Shown here piece after piece: positions 24,985 to 37,200 of a stretch of 64,000 bases of DNA. The notes below the pieces were generated by a model that ran no database searches, was not told the DNA's origin, and worked only from the letters and a program-made list of their open reading frames with translations. How positions within the stretch are numbered: position 1 is the stretch's first letter; each line of letters begins with the position of its first letter. The position numbers were made by a program, and so were the translations under genes. Location: positions 13,182,486-13,246,485 of the forward strand of contig NC_037598.1 of the NCBI RefSeq assembly GCF_003073045.1. The letters run 5' to 3'. Source of the stretch: Pomacea canaliculata (taxonomy: Eukaryota; Mollusca; Gastropoda; Architaenioglossa; Ampullariidae).

Positions 24985-27900
24985 TCACGTGTTCTGATAG
25001 ACACTATACTGACGTTTGTACTCTTGTGCTGCCTGGTAACAGTATCGATACTGCACCTGTTGGAAAAAAAATAAACTCATCAAAAGCGGCCTTTTCCACT
25101 TTTTTTCGAAAAATAATATCTTAAGTAACGAAATGAAAACCTATTGGTTAAGTTTATTAAGCAAAGCGGCCGACAAGATAAATCTAATCTTTTGTTTACT
25201 TTTGGTAATAACTTTTTATATAATATTTCCTTCAAGATGACTAGAAATTATAACATATTTTAGTCAACAAAGCTATCAGTAACAAGTTAATTGTAAGTTT
25301 GCGAGTCTGATGTTTATATTTTGTATACTTTCTCGTCACTCTACCTCTGAGGTAATCGCATGTTGTCTGACAGTTCGAACCTGTCTCACAGACAGGTAGA
25401 CATCTATCTCCTGGTCATTCCTTGCCCGGTTGATGACGTCATACAGGGCACAGAACATGCCACTTCTTGTCATCCCGTCACTGAAATGACAGTTGTTCAT
25501 GTGCTTTTGTGTAATTTGGTGTCAAAACGGCCTCTTGTTAATGTGTCTCGTTTTTTATTGGCGAAATTGGTTGAAATTTTCTTAAGTTGCATTTATTTTT
25601 ATAACTACTTACGTATAAATGTAATTAGTTTAGTTTGAACAAATATTAGTTTTTACAACGTTAGTTAAAATATATAAAGTTCCTATTGCTTAGTGTTATA
25701 GGAGTGGTGAACTGTAAATGATTCACAATGTCTAGGACAACTCTTTTAGAGTTTTTTAAAATTTCTTTTGACAAATCGTACACACTTTTGTCATTAAATA
25801 CACAAAATTATTATTAAATTCTTTGCACTTCGGGGTGGTTCGAATAAGGCACCCTCTGTTACGGAATCTGAGGACACTAGCTGCATGAGGCAGTAGCCTC
25901 TATTTTCACCATCTTTAAAGGAAGGATACTTAAGCGATCTTTTATCTTTCACATCATTCACAAAATTCCAAGCTGACCTGCACTGAACAACTACAGGTGA
26001 GGGTTCATCTTCAACACGCCATGATTCGAGAATGTCTGTGAGCTGAAGAATGTCTGAGATCCTACTTGGGACTAGCTCTTTCCAGTCATCATAGTACAAA
26101 ACTCGAACTGTTTTAGTCTTTAAGGCCTTTAGTCAAAAAAGAAAACATGTTTGTTATTTTTTATACAACGCAATGTTCTATATTTTGATGTTTTCTGTGT
26201 AAATAAAGCCATTGAGGGCCTTATGTTATAGTGATAAGAAATGTCAGGCTATTCAAAAAGAAGAAGAGAGCAAAGAAAATTAAAGGAGGAGGAAGATTTT
26301 TAAAAGGAAGATTAAAATAAATGATAGTGGCAATATAAAAATATTGATGAAATCGAAGTGGATTTAATACGATTGATAAAACTGTTTGGTTAGTGATAGT
26401 AATTACTGAACTAGATTTTGTGATACTAGTAGTATTAAATAAGGTTAGAGACAATGAATTATATAAGATTAATGTAAGTTGATTAGATAAAATTAATAAT
26501 GGAAGAGAATTAATAATTAATCAATAATTTGTGAATTAAATTTACGGTAGTTGTATAGTAATCGTATTATTAGTAGATGTTCTTGTACAACACAAACAGT
26601 TCTCAAAAACCCTTAGTTAGGCAGGACTAGCGATGTTAAAGAATCACCTTTGTGGTGAGGGACAGGTTGTAGCAGGTGAGATGATCTCCAAGTGCAGAGG
26701 AAGAAGTTAAGCTGATGGAGTATGGCCCAGCCTTCAGTGTGTCCTTGTCTGTCTCAGGCCAGTAGCGACAATAATTCTAATGAAATAACGGGAAAAGTTA
26801 TGGTTAAACGAAATTTCATATATGTAAACAGAATGAAACAAATCAAGTAATTTCTTCTAGAAACACCAGAAAATTACTTCCCGTCATTAAAAAAAATTAC
26901 GTCTTGGCGATGTCTTAAATGAAGTAATTACATTCAAAATCAAGACAACTTTACGAGCATAATATCAATAGCAAGTAAAGTACAGTGTGTAAGCCAGTTC
27001 ACTAGCATTAGCACCTTCACCTTGACTGATTTACTCTGGTCTCTGTGCCCGAGAGAAACAATGGTGTTGACATCCCATCCGTCAATCATGCGCCACATGT
27101 CCACCACGGTGTCCGGCAAGGGAAGTTGAGTCAGAATCAGCCCTTGTCTCTTCCTAAACGACTTTAAAGTTAAAAGAAAGTGTTATGATAGAATTATCTT
27201 CTCTTATTAAAGCTCTGCAGTCCGTAGTACTTACTTTTGTCGATTACTGATTACCAAAAAGGTCAAGTTCTTTCCAGTATTTGGTACATCGCGCGTGTGT
27301 TTCATATAAGACATCCTCACGCGGTCATATATATATGATTCTTGGAAGGTTTTCTTTTGAGCAGACGTTAATCTGCAAGAAGCTTTGCTGTTTTGGTATT
27401 TTAACGACTTTGCAAATCAAGACATGTAAATAGTTCTTAAATAAGAACATCAATGACCACATACCGACATGTGGACGGCATTGATGTACTGGTTTCTTCC
27501 AGGTACGTAGCCCGTGAGATACACCAAATGATCATCGTCTACAATATCACAAAAATAAATCAGCAAATAAATACACAAGTTAATATTTTCTATTTATTTA
27601 TCATCCAGCATTTTAAGTTTAAAGAATTCTGCTTTTTTTTACAAAATAAATAATGTTTTCTCACTCTTAGTCGTTTTTTTCTGCTTTAAAAACTCTAATG
27701 TAAAGTTCTCCCCTTTAAAAAAAGCACCTAAATTAATCATTATAAATATTCTAATTTCATTAAAAACATTTGCGACGACGCTACAAAAAACATTAAATTA
27801 ATTTTGTATTTACTGTCGTCCTTTAAAAAGAGATAATTTTTTTATACCTGGAAGGAACTCTTGACACTGGTTTTTGTGCATATTCTCTCTAGAGGCAGCA

Positions 27901-28248
27901 AGTGTATACTTCGGTCTTGCCACAAACTCTCCCATTTGACATACCATCTGTAAAAAACAGTTATTTAAAGTAAAAATTATAAAAATACAAAGTACGCCAG
28001 CCTCCGTGGGTGTCTTTCGATTTCTTGCGTCAACAGAAAAGTATAAGATACTACAAGTAATTGTGTTTATTTATAAATAGTTCCGATTAACAAAAACATT
28101 AACTCACCTTAAACTCTTTGTCTACCCGTGACTCCTTGTGGATGTTGATAGTGTCGGGAAATGTAAAGTCAAACTGGTCAAAGGTCATCCTGGTTGTCCG
28201 GCTAGTATGTTCTTCAAGAATGGCTTCATGGAGGAACTTGTACTGTTC
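24985..28248 (-). CDS. Gene A end of D1 and second phosphatase domain D2
   Basis: 28108-28248 carries the end of D1 (EQYKFLHEAI, completing the Q-loop) and the start of D2. D2 then runs through NQYINAVHM (27465-27538), RQGLILTQLPLPDTVVDMW (27021-27161), NYCRYWPE (26648-26776), VRVLYYDDW (25978-26126) and QCSDGMTRSG (junction of 25978-26126 with 25345-25480), ending AQEYKRQYSVYQNT and stop. The CX5R signature remains, but the His before Cys is Gln and the WPD loop is replaced by YDD, so little or no catalysis is expected, as in many receptor-phosphatase D2 domains. All exons are intact. Confidence 0.85.
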
Positions 28249-31200
28249 CTGTAGACGATATAAACAAAAAAGAAAAACAAAACTCGTTTATTATGCTTGC
28301 ATATAATGATTCTTCAACGATTATAAGTATCTGTAGCAGCTTTTATTATTCAAAGACAGAAATGAGCGCACGATCACGTGACTTTGGCTCAGAGTTAGCG
28401 CCACACGGTGTCTTACTTCCGTCTGGACCATGAGCATTCTGTCTTCACGTAGTCTGCTGACGATCTCCTTGATGTTTACGTCACGTCCACGTGACCTCAA
28501 ATCAGAGGCGATGTCTAAGGCGATGTAAGTACCGGTACGTCCAACGCCGGCGCTGTTACCAGGAGAAAAGAAAAAACATTTTATTTGGTTCGAAATTATT
28601 TATAAATGAATTGGATTTCAAACTGCGTAAAATGCCAAGGAGCTCAAGAAAAAAGAAACAAAAACAAAAAACCTGAAAAAGTAAAATAAAGTAATGATTT
28701 TAATGGAGAGAGTCCATACGATTATTTTACCCGAAAACGTATAGATCATAAGAATACAGTTACGACACCTGAAGAAAAACAGTGTCACTGGCATATCAGT
28801 ATCAAATATAAGATTAATTACACCCGCACAATAAGTGACACTTTTTGGTATGATAAAGGACAGTCAGAGCTGTAAGTATACAAACACAAGAGCAGGCAAG
28901 CATGGGCAATTCTACAATATCGCTCCTTATATACATCCCCTCCCTATGTACTGGGGTTCTTGGGTGGTCTGCACCTCGTAAATAAAACTCATGGTTTTAT
29001 TTTCTGCGGCCATTAATTACAACATTGTTAAAAAAGTACTCCAAAAATTTATATTGTAGAAATAAAGAAATTTACCTGCAGTGCACGACAGGTATGTCCC
29101 CCTGTGCACGTGCCTTGACGTAGCGCCAGAAGCTGACCAGCGAGTAGGTGGACGGCACCCCGTGGTCAGGCCACACCAGGTAGTGATACTGAGATACCGT
29201 TCGCTGGTCACCTCCCTGTAAGATATGACAGGTAGTGATACTGAGATACTGTCCGCTGATCACCTCCCTGTAAGATATGACAGGTAGTGATACTGAGATA
29301 CTATCTGTTAATCCCCACACTAATAGATTACATGTAGTATTACAGAGATACCATCCATTGACAACCACCCAAAGAAATACACCATCAACAGATACAGAGT
29401 TACCATCTACTGATCCCAGCCCACAAGATATGGTATGTAGTAATAGATATCAAGCCTTGATTGCAAATCACATGAAGCTGTGATTATATTAATTGTTTTT
29501 TGACTACAGGCATCCTTGACATATTGTAGCAATAATGAGATAATGTCTACTTTAAAAAAAGAACAAAACAGTTTTCAGTTTGCTTATCAGAAAACCTTTT
29601 TAGTCTCCAGTACAAAGGTGCGGACGATGAAGTCTGCCCTTGTGTCTGTTTTCAGGGCTGTCACTGTCACGTGACCAGGCCTGTTCTTAGCCCCCGCGGG
29701 GCCCGAGGCAAAGGGCATGTGCGGGGCCCTCACGCCACGATCACACGGTTTTCCATATGCCTAGTTACCATATCAATCAAAAGCGCGGGGCCCCTTGAAG
29801 AGCGGGGCCCTAGGCAGATGCCTCGTCCGCCTGCCCCTAAGCACGGCCCTGCACGTGACCATATGTCTTTGTGGTGCCAACTGGTGGCCAGTACTCTTCA
29901 CACTTCTCCTGCGTGTTTGTAGATTTTATCATTTACTTAATTTATTTCTGCTTTAGCGCAATGTTTTTCTGTAAGCAAGTTTGTTCTTTACATGTGAGAT
30001 CACAAAGAAATAGAAATTTATGCAAAAAGATGTAATAAGAAATAACAATGATATAAAAATTTAATCAGTATCTGAAGTTAGAGCCTAATTTATAACTTTC
30101 CATGCAAACAATAAAAGGATACAAACGCCATGCGCTATAGCTATCACAGTTATATGATCGTATGTATTATAGCTACTTTCCCAAGACTTTCACAGAATGA
30201 TCGTTCGATTATTTTTCAGCAAAACTAAAAACCGAATGATTTTCCCAACCTTCCCGCCTTCAATGAGGCTGGTCAACATGATGATCTGAGTGACATTCTC
30301 CTGCCACACCATCCACCACAGGTCATCCACCGTGTTGAAGCGCGGACCTGACATCACAAAGGTCACAACAACCCTGTAACTTTTTTATGGCCATTAATGC
30401 CGTTAAAAACAATAACGGTATTTAAAAATAAAACCAATTACCTCCGCTGCCATATAGAGGTTAGTTATCAAAACCAAATGTAGTGTTTTATTTAAAATTT
30501 GTTTGGCTGAAGTCTGCTCAGGCAGCTGTGAGTACTGTAAATATATACAAGATAAATCAACTCTGAAATGCAATTTATATGGAAAAGTAAAATCTTTAAA
30601 CAAAAACAAGATTCATTCAATTCTATGAACTCCATAAATAAAGATACAACAAATTATATGTAATGCTTGCCTTATCTTGCGTGGCTATATATGCCTTTTC
30701 CCGAAGGCATCCCTGGATGTGAAAATGAATAGGTTTTACAATGCTTCATCTTACACTTTAATAGTCTCTATCTGAACAGAAATATTTGAACGAAGCATAC
30801 TTCCAAGCTAAAAGACATGAAAATAATTTAGTAATTTTAGCAATTTTTGTGCTTTGTCTCACCTTTCCTTGCATGGACAGCTACACTTTGTTCTGATTCT
30901 ATTTCGCTTTCTGCGTCGTCCGTTGATAGCTGTTGTCGACTTGTCGATAAAAATTTGTCGGGAAAGGCTTGTAACCGAGGTCGGCTCCCTTTATGCTGTT
31001 GTCGACGCCTGTTCACCCCAATAAATAAGAGAAGAATAAAACATTTTTTCCTATTTCTGTTTTCTCTAATTTTTATTTCGCTCTTTTTTCTTTTCTTTTT
31101 CTTCGAAGAATTGATATGACAAACACTCTGGAATATTTGTAATAACTTCCAAAAATCAAGATCAAGACTTTTTCTGGCAAAAAAAAAACAAACAAAACAA

Positions 31201-34200
31201 AACAAAAAAAAAAAAACCCCAAAAACATAATTTGCTATGTCTTCCAAAGGATGATATCAGTTTTACGTATTTTCTTTTGCTGATAGTCTTTGTCAGTGAT
31301 AATAAGAAATGCAACCATTAGAAGTGCTTTAATTCGATTTCGATAAAGCGTCTGTTCAACAAAGGTGTAAATGTTCATAAACGGCTAATAACACGAATAA
31401 TTGCACTTAAGATGAACTCGCTCCAGAAGCGACATCGACTGCAACATAATTTTCAGCCGGTTTGCCTTGAGCCAGTCTCTCACCTGCTGATGTGTTTGGT
31501 TTGTTTAAGAGGGACCGTGAAGGTGCCCTTACCTGAGATACAAGATGGCGATCACTATGACCACGGCAACTGCTGCAGCGACGACAGAACCAACGATAGC
31601 ACCGACAGGTGCATTTGTCTTCGTAATTTCTGAAAGTAATAATTAGTCAAATTTATTTTGATTGTTTTAGGCTATTAACAACATACCGTTATTTTGAATG
31701 AGCTGCTTACTTGACTTACAGGCCCTCTACCCCTGGTGTGTGTGTGTTATGCAAGTTTTACATAAACTTTATTTTACAGATATTACTTTTATATAGTTCT
31801 TATAGATTTTTCTGTTTTGCACACTTTGTGGACTACGATTGACACCTCTCACCACTTGTGCTCTGTCGTTGACACAGAGGAGAATCCCAACCTGGTCGAC
31901 ACAGGCATGTCCCGTCGGTCCTGTTACATGTGTTGTTACATCCTTCACCACAGGTGTTTTGACAGTCGCTGGACACACTGTAGTAATTGTCCGAGCAGTC
32001 TGTGAACACCACATTACAAAATAGAACATAAAAAAGTTTTAGAACGCAGTGAGCATCTGTCTGACAGTTGGTGGAGTTTCTGTCAGTCGTCCTGTCACCG
32101 GCACCTGTCGTTGGGGTTTAGAACGAAAGAAAGACTGGTGTTTCCTCAATATTTGACTAAGAATAGACCAACGGAAAAGCACAAACCGATACAAGTAGAG
32201 ACTGACATCTTATAAATATGATTTGTAAAATAAAGCATCAAATAGTATAGTTATAGTTTGATGTCTTGACGCCTAGTAGTCATCGCCATGCCTAGAGGAG
32301 TCTGCTGTTATTGTTTATGTTCTTAAGTGCTTTTAATAAAGGTATATGATACCTACAGTCACAATGTGGTGCTGCCCATCCTCTCTTGCACTGACAAGTT
32401 CCATTCACAGCATCACAAACTGCGTTCTGACACCCTATTGCACAGGAGTTAGAGCAGTTGTCTCCCCAGTGTCCTATTGAACATTCTGCACTCAAAGTAT
32501 AATAAATATGACACCAATAAGTGGATTAATTTGTGATGTCAAAGTAGAATGCTTTTATTTCAGTGATGATTGCTTGAGGTTACTTTAAAGCTTTCCTTTA
32601 CACATCCGACAAAATTGCTATCTGCGTGTTTGGTGCCAGCATGTCTATTAATCATGCTTAATTGAAAGAAAATTTTACTTGCAGTGTTATAAATAAAAAT
32701 TATCTGTACACCTTAAAAATTATTTCGCTGATCCTTAATTCTCAGTTTGCAAGAATGGTAACACGTGACACAAAACCTTCATGTTCTTACTTTGACACAT
32801 TGGAGACTCCCATCCTGTCTCACACTGACATGTCCCGTCAGTCGATTTGCAAGTGTCGTGACATCCTCTACCACAGATGTTGTGACAGTCGTTAGAAACG
32901 TTAAAGTGACCGTGCAAGCAATCTGTCGACAGATTACAATGACATAAATACAACTTGATATTACTGGGTTAGGCATTTTGTAGACACATTTGAGCAGTCT
33001 GTCAACTTACATCACTTTTAGAACATCTGTTATATTGCACTGTCAGAAAAGTAATTTTCTCTAAATTAAATAGACTATAACACTTAACATCGGATCGCTA
33101 GAATCAGTGAATCTTACCTTGACACAGAGGAGGCTGCCAGCCTTGGTGACACAGACATGTCCCGTTAGTTCTGCTGCAAGTGTCGTTACATCCTTCACCA
33201 CAGGTGTCCTGACAGTCGTTAGACACGTTGTAGTGACCAGATGAGCAGCCTGTCAACACCACATGATACTTAAATGGTTAATTATTATCCAAAGATGTAC
33301 TTATAAATGTAGCTATGGTATAGAAGTTGCTCTTATGCTTTTCATACGCGTTCGTATGGTCATCAATTTTAAGTGAGGCTATCAAGAGAGGGATGAGTCA
33401 TAGGCAGATAGTTATATATAACGCTCACAAATTTTTACAAATATTTGTTTTAATACATCTTAGAAAAATATTAGTTTTATTCATTGTCTTCATTTTGTTC
33501 TTGATTAAAAAGTTTTGCAATTAAGTTGTTTTTTTTCTCTTTCTCCCACAGTTTCTCTTTTTGTCTCGCTCTCTATTGTCAGTGTGTTCTTACTTTGACA
33601 CAGAGGAGGCTGCCATCCTTGTTGACACTGACATGTCCCGTCAGTTCTGCTGCATATGTCATTGCATCCTCTACCACAGGTGTTTTGACAGTCGTTAGAC
33701 ACGTTGTAGTAACCGTCTGAGCAATCTGTCAACATCATATATATTTATTTGGTTGACTGTTATCATTCATTAATTTGTTGCTTAGTTGGCACCTGCAGTT
33801 TAGGGAGCACATGGATAGATAGGAGGTGACAAGGCCCGCCACATGCCTGTCTTCGGTAATAGTGAGCAGGGCTGGTGTGCACAAGCGAACTTAAACATGA
33901 ACTTAAGCGTAAGTTGGCTGACTCAACTTTAAGTACAGTAATTCGGTGTGCACAAGACAACTCAAGTCCGCTAAGTACAAAATTTCTTACTCAACTTTAA
34001 GACTGCCCTTCCCCTGGTATAAACCCTTACTTAGCCGAGTCGGGCGACTTAAGTTAGCACATTTCTGATTTCTTCGCGTGAAGAGTGACAGAAGATGGCA
34101 GCGAGATGACTGTGCTTTAGAATGATGACAAGAAGACATTTGAGGAGGGAATGTGTGTTTCGTGACAGACAATCCTTTTGACCTGTATGATCCGTGATAT

Positions 34201-37200
34201 AGCCCTAGTTGCTGGCACGGCATAAAACACAAACAATGTGACCTGTATGACGACGTTGAACTCTACGCTCGATTTCGCTTTCGGCGAGTCGATATCTTGT
34301 ACCTGTGCGATTTAATACAGGAGGACATCGACCACCCTGGCTTTTAAATTTGACCATTTTTTAAAATTTTGGGCCCATTCCCGTTTTTGCTCTCCACGAG
34401 CACTGATGGCAACTGCTATGTCTTTCCACAGCTGATTTTTTTTCTTCGCGGTTAATACTTAAACAAAACATAACAAAAACTACCGCACATATCAATTTAC
34501 ATAAATAGATCAACAAACATATCTCTGACAATCTACACAAATCTTTCCTCCATCTCATCATGCCCTACCCTATGAAAGGACCAGCTGACGCTAGTAACAG
34601 TATATATAGGTTGTAGTGGTTTGTCTTTTAGTTGTAGCCTACACAAATACCGATAGCTTTCAACATACATCAATAAATAACACATATTTCAGGCAGTTCG
34701 CACATTTCAACTGTACACTGAACTTATACTTATCTATACATTTATGACATTAGCTACATCTGAGGCATAGCTCACCCATATATTATCTTCACGTATACAA
34801 ATACCAAATCAGGGAAGGAAAACATGTCTATTCACACACATTTTCAAATAGGTATAGGGTATCCAGACTACGAGGAGACATAAGGGATACATGATTATTT
34901 AGAGATACATAACAATATATGTATGCATAACTAACAAGCAATATTTTACAATATACCAACATAAAAAACAAACATATACACATAAATTAACAAACATTTT
35001 AAGAATACATACATCTGCCCAGAGAAGCCACACAAATAAAGCAATCATCATAGAATGCACCTTGGAGCCCATGTGTCATAGGATGACAGCACAATATTAA
35101 TGTATATCAAGACATATGTAGTTTTTGATAATCAAGATCAGATAAATGTATATAATCAGTATTTAGTTTAGTTAACAAGTTGTTCACAGGATAGCCAGTG
35201 TTTAGCAAACTTTTCTTTGGTTAATTGTAAACATGCATTAAATTTTTCAATTCAATATCTGTGTTTCAATATTTGGATATAGGGTTCTAACTGGGGGATA
35301 ACTTTTTTAAATATACAAGAATATATGTATGCTTTTGCCAGCAATAAAATTAAATCAAATGGAACATCTGTCTCAAAGTTATTATTGCATCCAAATAAAA
35401 TCAAATGTTCACTAAAAGTTATCTTAGGTGCATTTGTACATTTGTCTAATATACAATTTTGTAAGTTTTTCCAAAAAAAATTAACAAATTTACACTTCCA
35501 AAAAAATATGCTGAATATTTTCTTTATCATCTCTGCAAAGGCTGCAGACATAATCCTCTTCTAGTCCCATGTGGAATAATATTACTCTTGTCGCCCAGAT
35601 TCTATGTAACACTCTGATTTGAAGCCGTTTTAATTTAATATCTTTTATATTAGCCATTGCTTTAAATATAACATGCCAATCAACATTTCTATTTATCCTT
35701 TTATCCCAGTGAAAGCAACAGTTTGGTATACATGCGTTAGATAATATTTTATCATAATATGGTCTTGCTCCGTTCTGTATTATTCGAATTATTCTCAGAG
35801 TTTTGTTTGTGTCATATGTAGAAGGAGATAAATCTGTTTTATTCCTTCTATTTAAGTTTATGTATGTTTTTATGGCCTTTATGCAACCATTAAAAGAGAC
35901 AAAGTCAATGTTAACATCATATTTATTTTTAACAGCTTGATATGATAGAAAGTTTCCTCTTTCATCTGTCAAGTGTTTGAGTATACATCTTTCTCCACCC
36001 ATCTTCTATATAGAATTGGCTTATTCCCAATTGTTATTCTATCGTTACGAAAGATAGGTTCTGACAAAATTTCATGTTTATCACACACTATATTCTCTCC
36101 AAAAATCCTGTATGCTTTTAGTATATCCATCCAGAAGCTTTTTGCATTAATATAGTGGTAAACTGCAGGGCCCAGTTTGTCCAAATAACCTATTATTTTA
36201 TGTGTAGACAGAAGATTTTTTTCCAGTTGTGGTTACTTTTCTTTATTTTCTGCAGCCATGATAATTTTAACGCATTCATATAAGTTTTAACATCAGGTAT
36301 GCCCATGCCTCCAGCCTGGATATTTTTCTATTAATTTTATCATTTTTTCCATTCCATACAAACCTAAAGATAGATTTCTGTATGTCATTTATAACAAAGT
36401 CTGGAGGGTCAGGTAGTAGTAACCAAAGGTGTACTAGTTTTGATAAAATTAAGGACTTATAAGTATTGCTACTCTCCCTAATGGAGTTAATTAACTGTCT
36501 CTTTAATCATATTTTGTACAACATTCTTATTTTAGCAAGCTTGCTATCGTAGTTTAATTTTATACAGTCTTTTACGTTGGTCTTTTTTTTTTTTTTTTTT
36601 TGATAATTGTTTCCATTTTTTCAGGCAAATACCTCAATCTCAAAAGATAGTATCGTGGTTGAAAAGACTGAACAAGACCAAACATAAAAGCGTAACACAC
36701 GAACAAAGCGATTGTTGATTGGCTGTTTGTCTATAAATAGCCAGTGACGCGAGAGAATTCCCGGGCAATTCCGAAAAGGACGAGAGGTCACTGTCTTGAC
36801 CCATTTCTTAAGTAAGCAAGCAGTTGAGTCCGCTTGTGCACACCGATGAGAATTCTCGCCAGCAGCGAACTCAGCTGAGTAAAGTTTGCGGTTAAGTCGG
36901 CCAACTTAAGTAAGAAATTTAAGTTCGCTTGTGCACATCAGCCCAGGTCTTCTAGAGGACGACCAGTCTACTCCTCCAAGTTTATTAGTGTTTTCCCCTG
37001 TCACTATTGTGTCGATCAAGGTTTGAAAAAGTCTTCGACAAAATCTCACCTCAAAATGTTTATAACGATTTTAAATGTCGTTCGCCCCCAAAGTTTGGTT
37101 TGCTCTCATCTTCAAACAAAACTTTTCTAAACTTGTTCAAACTTTCGACATTTTCACACTGATGGAAGGCCTTTAGACAGTTTAATATATTTCATACATA

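Larger units (their letters stand above)
28417..30712 (-). pseudogene. Gene A phosphatase domain D1, broken
   Basis: Kept: GPRFNTVDDLWWMVWQ (30250-30347), the WPDHG loop and VVHC (29076-29215), SAGVGRTG (28417-28552). The P-loop HCSAGVGRTG is therefore complete. Lost: the exons that in gene B carry KNRF, DHSRV and the INASYI strand, needed for phosphotyrosine depth recognition and the fold. 30676-30712 (REKAYIATQ) has donor ATAAGG instead of GTAAGG. 29596-29908 is 184 nt too long because of the inserted element and its target duplication, which adds stop codons and shifts the frame. D1 catalysis is unlikely from any transcript. Confidence 0.8.

Noticed and set aside
30671..30712. Minor-class AT-AC intron as explanation of the AT donor in gene A
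   Set aside because: The donor lacks the ATATCC consensus and gene B has an ordinary GT-AG intron at the same place.
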